Below the pieces are notes generated by a model, which searched no databases, was not told the origin of the DNA, and saw only the letters and a list, made by a program, of their open reading frames with translations. DNA of 64,000 nucleotides, taken from Blastobasis lacticolella (lineage: Eukaryota; Arthropoda; Insecta; Lepidoptera; Blastobasidae). Made by a program: the position numbers and the translations under genes. Of this stretch, positions 59,231 to 64,000 are shown piece by piece (within the stretch, counting starts at the first letter, position 1; every line of letters begins with the position of its first letter). The DNA lies in assembly GCA_905147135.1 (NCBI GenBank), contig LR990049.1, forward strand, positions 9,379,428-9,443,427, written 5' to 3'.

Positions 59231-60159
59231 ATAAATAAAATAAATAAATATAATTTTGTGTAAAGAAACACTCAATTGAATTCAAAACGTGTGTATTTTA
59301 TTTAACGTCAGGAACAATTGAAATATACTGCTGGTAAATTACCTATTTCGCTACAACGGTGGTGCTAATTTTGTGCTCGGACAAAAGATCCGCGTTCGGG
59401 ACAAATTAAAAACTCAAGCACTCAAGAGTATAAAGGCTGGATAATTAAAAAGGCTCAGCACGGCGTTAATCTTGAAGCTGGGAACAAAACGGGGACATCA
59501 TCAGGCTCGGCGCGATCCGGTAACCCCACTATCTACAATCAGCAAGCACTCGCCGCCTCCGCCCTTCTCCGCTGTCTGAATAGTGTCTTTACTCAGTTTC
59601 TATTAGAAAAACGTAATGATTTCCGAATGATTAAAATTTTTCGATTTGAGTCGATTTAAATCTTTATCTTATTTCTCATATCCACTACGATGCACTCCTA
59701 AAAAAATAAAACTTAATAATCGTCCCATTATTACTATTTGATCCCTTTTTACTTACAAATTTTGATACTTTACTCATTCGTAAAGTTATCGATACCATGG
59801 CTTAAAACGTACAATTCAGTGTGTGTGCAGTGCGGTAAAGTACCATAACGTGGCCGCGTTTAGTTTTGATGGCTGAAGATAAAACTTATTTCCATTTAGG
59901 GTACGTTTTGGCCAACCCCAGTCGTAGAAAAGGCTGTGACTATACGGCAGCTGCGGGATAGACTATTGAATCCAACTTTGCGCTGAACTAGCGATTTGGA
60001 ACTTTGTTTTATATCTCGCACTTCTCGACTCTACGAGCGTACCAAGAAAGTTGACAACCATCTTTTTGCGGAGTGTTTTATCGTTTCTCATTTACATCGC
60101 TAAGAATATCTAGAATATATGTTGTCGTAAAGTATTTGAGGATAGGCTCGAGCGACACT

Positions 60160-60440
60160 CGAGCGCGGACATGTGAAGGGGCGGGCAGATTTACGTGGAG
60201 CGCGTTAAGCGGCCCTCGAGCTGTCGCAAAATACGCGGGGATTAATCGCAAGGATGCGGGCTGGCGGGCTGGCGGCTTTGGCGTACCGGCGTACCTGGCC
60301 TGACCCGGACGAGGCGCGCCGGGAGCGCGGCCTTGTCCTACTGGCGGTCGTCTATTTTTAGCACCCGCTCCCGCGCCCCCGCCCCCGCCCGCCGCCGCCC
60401 CGCCGCGCTCCCGTCAATGGTGCTATTTAGAGCACCATGT
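60160..60440. promoter_or_regulatory. GC-rich block with GC boxes and a hairpin in intron 2
   Basis: The most GC-rich stretch after the promoter: GGGGCGGGCAG near 60178, then an almost pure CCCGCC run (60361-60410) with overlapping CCCCGCCC sites, ending in an exact hairpin ATGGTGCT / AGCACCAT at 60417-60438. There is no convincing exon. Possible internal promoter or enhancer, or low-complexity DNA. Confidence 0.35.
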
Positions 60441-62670
60441 CTCGGCGATGAACGAATTATGAAGTAGGGTACTTACGAAATAGCGCACTTGCGGGCTACA
60501 TGACCCTCGAGGAGTCAGGGTCTGGTTTTGGGAAGGGATGGGAAGTGATTGTGTTTCACTTAAATATTTCTACTGGGCGATGTTATCTCAAAGCATATGC
60601 AAAAACAATTTTTTGGTGGAATAATAAATAATCTAAACAAAGATTTTTGTAAACCGTAAAAGTTTGAACCCGACAATGGAACTCACAAAGAACAACACAA
60701 TTACAAAAACAAAATCCCAGTCCCCATAATTAATAAACGGTCCACAAAATAAGAGAGCCCACCCGGTGCGTAAACCCAGCCAGATACAGTCGCAATATCT
60801 AAAAGATACGTTGAACAAAGCCGAGGGATCGGGCCGGATCATCGGTGGCAGTGATTCAGCGACGCAACAAATTATTTTTCTCGTCTACTGGCCGCCCGCA
60901 CAAACGCGCGCGCCGCCTGAATCGCTAACGCCGTACCGCAACCCTTGCTACCGTCGAAATATTACCGCTGAGAAAGTGCCTCTTCTGGAAGACGGAACCA
61001 TATTTTGAATTTATTCACTTTCGCTCCTTTCGGACTTTGTTTTAGGCAGTTGCTGCTGTTTTGTGAGTTATTTCTTATTTTGCAATTGTGTATTATAAAA
61101 TTAACTTATATTCATTATGCTGAGTGAGGTCCTTTTTACACAAACACCACCACAACACATTATCTATTACACTACACAATAAATAAATAATCGGATAGGT
61201 ATTTACATCGGCACTGTGTAATCTATATTTGTATAATAATGTTTCTTTGTATATTTTTCAATGTTGTGGTGTTAATAAATGTTTTTTCTTTCATTATTTA
61301 TATATATGGTCACATAAAAGAAAAGATTCTCACAATGTTTTAATTAGTTAAAAAGGTAAATCCAATCTTAACACAAAACCTATTAAAAAGAAGTCTAACG
61401 AAAAACAAAACGAAATCCAAGTAGTAACCGCAAATACTACCACAATATACCTGCGAGTGCGAGGTTTATTCAGAAATAACACGTAGTGAGCATGTAAGTA
61501 GATACCTCCAGAGAGGCATTTAACTCGCACGTCCGTATTGCAGCCAGCGCGGCCGCGTGAGTGGCGGTGCATTACCGGCGCGCAGGCAGAGCGAACCAAC
61601 AAAAGAACAAATGACAACCATTAACGTGGGCGGTTAACTCCGTGGATATGCAAGCTTTAGATCGAACACGCAGATTTATTGTTCCAACTGATAGGAAGCA
61701 AATTGAACGCTATTTTTGCCAATAACCTTGATATGGCCTTTGTACGCCAGCAGTAAAAGCCGTTGCTTTATAGAGGCACACTGGAAATAACAACTGATTT
61801 CTTTGCAAATATGTTTCCTCAGATGATTATCGGGCGTTTCTTCGGAAATATTAAATAATCACGGACCCTTATCAATCGCGGAGGGTTTTTGGGCGAGGCT
61901 GTGCAATTTGCGAGGGCGAAGGTGGGCGAAAGGCTGCAAATGACTGGTGATCGCTGCTGGAGCGGCCATTGATTGATTGCCACGTCATCGCCAATAGGGC
62001 ACGCCTTGTTCGCTCTAAAAATTACTTTCTTTCCTGGAGAATTAAGTGAGTTAAAAAATAAACATCGTACTAAACGGATTTGAACGGAATGGTTTGAACG
62101 GATGTCTGACCATCACTCACGCAAAAGTATTAATTATAGATTTGTGTAGAATACGAACAGGGATCGACCATGTCTCATAGAGCACACAGAATTCGAACGA
62201 AGTATGTATAGTCAAAGTTGGGCGAAGTATAGTTTTATTTATATGATCCGGGCTTGGGATACCATACAAGAATAATGCTGCTTAAAAACTAATGAAACCA
62301 ACACGCCACTTCATTAGGAGGGACCTCGGTGTCTAGCTAGAAATACAACGAATAAAACGACACGACAACTGGATAAGACCAATTATAAAGCAACTTAAAC
62401 AGTTATATGAATCGAAATTAAAATAAGAGAGAATGTTACGGAGACTTGCCTGTTGCCAACTAGCAAGTTGCATGCCAGACGCATGTTGAAAGTTTCACCT
62501 GGATAGCGTAGCTAAATAGCTTGTACCTTACTACGGAACAATAGCAAAGTACTTCCAAATAACTAGGGCAAGCCATTTCAGAAATCAAGGGGCACGGCAG
62601 TGGCCGCCGCCAAGTCGAGCAGACAAGCACGGCCGTAGTCAAAATTTAATTGCAAGTTACAATTAAAAAT

Positions 62671-62847
62671 AACAATTGATTAATTGTTAATTGTGAAATA
62701 TCAATTAACAATTGATTAATTGTTAACTGTGACGTTGCAATTAACAATTGATTAATTGTCAATTGTGACGTTGCAATTAACAATTGATTAATTGTTAATT
62801 GCGAAATTTAATTGTGACGTTGCAATTAACAATTAATCAATTGTTAA
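62671..62847. repeat. 36-bp tandem array of AT-rich palindromes
   Basis: The core AACAATTGATTAATTGTTAA starts at 62671, 62707, 62743 and 62779, spacing 36 in each case; the first three spacers hold GTGA and most units are separated by TGTGACGTTGCAATT. A fifth core at 62828 has its centre inverted (ATTAATCAATT). The copy at 62779 extends to 13-base perfect arms around GATT. Related TTAATTGCAATTAA palindromes recur at 63140-63345. Confidence 0.85.
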
Positions 62848-63129
62848 CTGTTCTTGTAATTAAACTTTAATTAAATTTAAATAATGTAAATAGTAATATT
62901 ATAAGATTAAGGAGTGGCACAGGGTAGGGCTTTCACAAGCTTGACCTTAATGGCCATGCTAAATCGTTCTTCATGATAGCCACACAGACTATACTAGTAC
63001 TTAAGAATAGAAAATTCTTTCCGCAAATAGCTTTCAACATAATAATGCGTTTACATATTATTTTGTCTCTCTCGCGTCCTACTCTTACCTCTCAGCCCTC
63101 GAGCGGCCCGATCGGGCCGCATAACAATA

Positions 63130-63345
63130 TAAATCTGTGATTGTTAATTGTTAGTTTTAATTGTCTCTTGTAACAATTAAAAATATTAATTGAATTATTT
63201 TAATTGTCTCTTGCAATTAACGTGAGTTTATTTAAATAAATTAATTGCAATACGCAATTAACAGATTAATTGCAATTAAATCAATTGTGATTAAATTAAT
63301 TGCAATTAATTTTTCAATCAATTAATATGATGATTAAAATATCAA
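63130..63345. repeat. AT-rich palindromic cluster (TTAATTG/CAATTAA)
   Basis: Dense inverted TTAATTG and CAATTAA words, for example ATTAATTGCAATTAAAT near 63262, without a fixed period. Probably the decayed continuation of the 62671-62847 array. Confidence 0.6.
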
Positions 63346-64000
63346 TTGTTCATGCCCAACACTGGGCCGTACACCCTTTTCTCGAAGCAACTCAATGCAT
63401 TTTCGAGCTCTATATATCTGTTAGGGACTAAATAAACTACCGTAATTTTACATGGCTCCACCTTAGATCTCATTTATTTTCACGGATGAGTCACGACACA
63501 TGCAGAATTTTTACATAACAATTTTAACTTTAGAAATGTTGTAACAAATAATATTTCTTTAACCACTTAAAAAAGCGTCACATTAAGAAGCGAAACCCCG
63601 AGGAACATTTTTCCTGTTAGCATCTTGCTACTTTATAATTTAAAAGCTTGTAGCAATTGCTATGTTGGACCTTATTTATTGTTTGCGTAAAGAAGAAATA
63701 TTCAATGCAATAAAATTCTGAAAGGCAACAAATTTAAAATGCAAATGAAGATGATAGGACGGTGGAATCCGTAGCTTCCCTTATTAAAACAGTCAAGGGC
63801 GCCTCAGCCTCGCGCCGAGTCCGTCACAAATTAGGTGCCATTACTTCTCTTGGTTTCGACCAATAAAAACGGAGGTCCGCTTTGCAACATTAACAAAGTT
63901 GGCGTAAAAGCTCAGAACCCATTATAGATTGTCACGAATGTAATTTACCTTTCATAATTACGTCTTTACGAGAGGTGGCTGCTCAAATTGAATGAGACCC

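Larger units (their letters stand above)
25466..64000. other. Alpha-catulin intron 2 (open to the right edge)
   Basis: No further alpha-catulin exon and no other gene is supported over 38.5 kb. All longer open frames either belong to retroelements or show no family motif. Contents are listed separately. Stretches where I see nothing beyond AT-rich unique-looking DNA are about 27.9-29.9, 30.2-31.4, 32.1-33.4, 34.4-36.1, 36.8-37.8, 38.7-39.0, 43.4-45.4, 45.8-47.5, 51.2-52.1, 53.7-55.5, 57.6-58.1 and 61.0-62.6 kb. Short exons could be missed by eye. Confidence 0.55.

Noticed and set aside
25466..64000. Search by eye for the third alpha-catulin exon (expected to begin ETI..L)
   Set aside because: No segment with that motif and a matching phase-1 acceptor was found; a short exon could still be missed. 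A translated search of 25.5-64 kb with alpha-catulin would decide.

Overview
This 64 kb window looks like nuclear DNA of a moth or butterfly (Lepidoptera). It is AT-rich and holds compact coding exons with GT-AG introns. It also holds dispersed repeat types common in lepidopteran genomes: tRNA-derived SINEs, retroposons ending in GATGAT tails, LINE 3' ends finishing in GTGCAATAAA, foldback MITEs, and fragments with the GGACGAAG..CGGGCAAAAGCTA ending. There are no operons, no CRISPR array and no recognisable functional tRNA or rRNA gene. The assignment to Lepidoptera is an inference from repeat style and protein similarity; the species cannot be named.

Two protein-coding genes are supported, both on the + strand. 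(1) At 2283-18305 lies a complete class III myosin gene (MYO3A/MYO3B/NinaC family). I could assemble it by hand into 20 coding exons whose splice phases all agree, giving 1,430 residues: kinase domain (about 1-300), myosin motor (about 344-1050), three IQ motifs (about 1057-1178), a proline-rich linker, and a C-terminal tail resembling the actin-binding tail homology domain II of vertebrate MYO3A. A poly(A) signal follows 30 bases after the stop codon. (2) From 19669 runs the 5' part of an alpha-catulin gene (CTNNAL1 orthologue, vinculin/alpha-catenin family). Exon 1 sits in a CpG-rich promoter block at 19555-20720 and exon 2 is at 25288-25465. The remaining exons are not seen and probably lie beyond the right edge, so roughly 25.5-64 kb reads as one very large intron. 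A second GC-rich candidate first exon (coding end 20512) has the same splice phase and could give an alternative N-terminus.

Layout: 1-2254, upstream or 5' untranslated territory of the myosin gene with no gene seen; 2255-18340, the myosin gene, whose larger introns hold repeats; 18341-19550, a short intergenic region with a SINE fragment; 19555-20720, the CpG-rich alpha-catulin promoter; 20720-25287, alpha-catulin intron 1 with retroposon debris; 25466-64000, intron 2, with LINE remnants (25.9-27.1, 33.4-34.0, 50.4-50.6 kb), SINEs, MITEs, tandem repeats (48.9-49.2 and 62.67-62.85 kb) and several GC-rich islets that could be regulatory.

The two genes are not an operon and nothing in the sequence links their functions, although both families act at the actin cytoskeleton or cell cortex. 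No clear new multi-gene system is visible. The observations most worth following are the vertebrate-like architecture of the insect class III myosin with two tail actin-binding-like motifs; a retroposon insertion that duplicated a splice donor exactly at an exon edge; a pair of retroposons inserted one after another at the same target; the possible alternative first exon of alpha-catulin; and the palindrome-rich 36 bp repeat array near the right edge.
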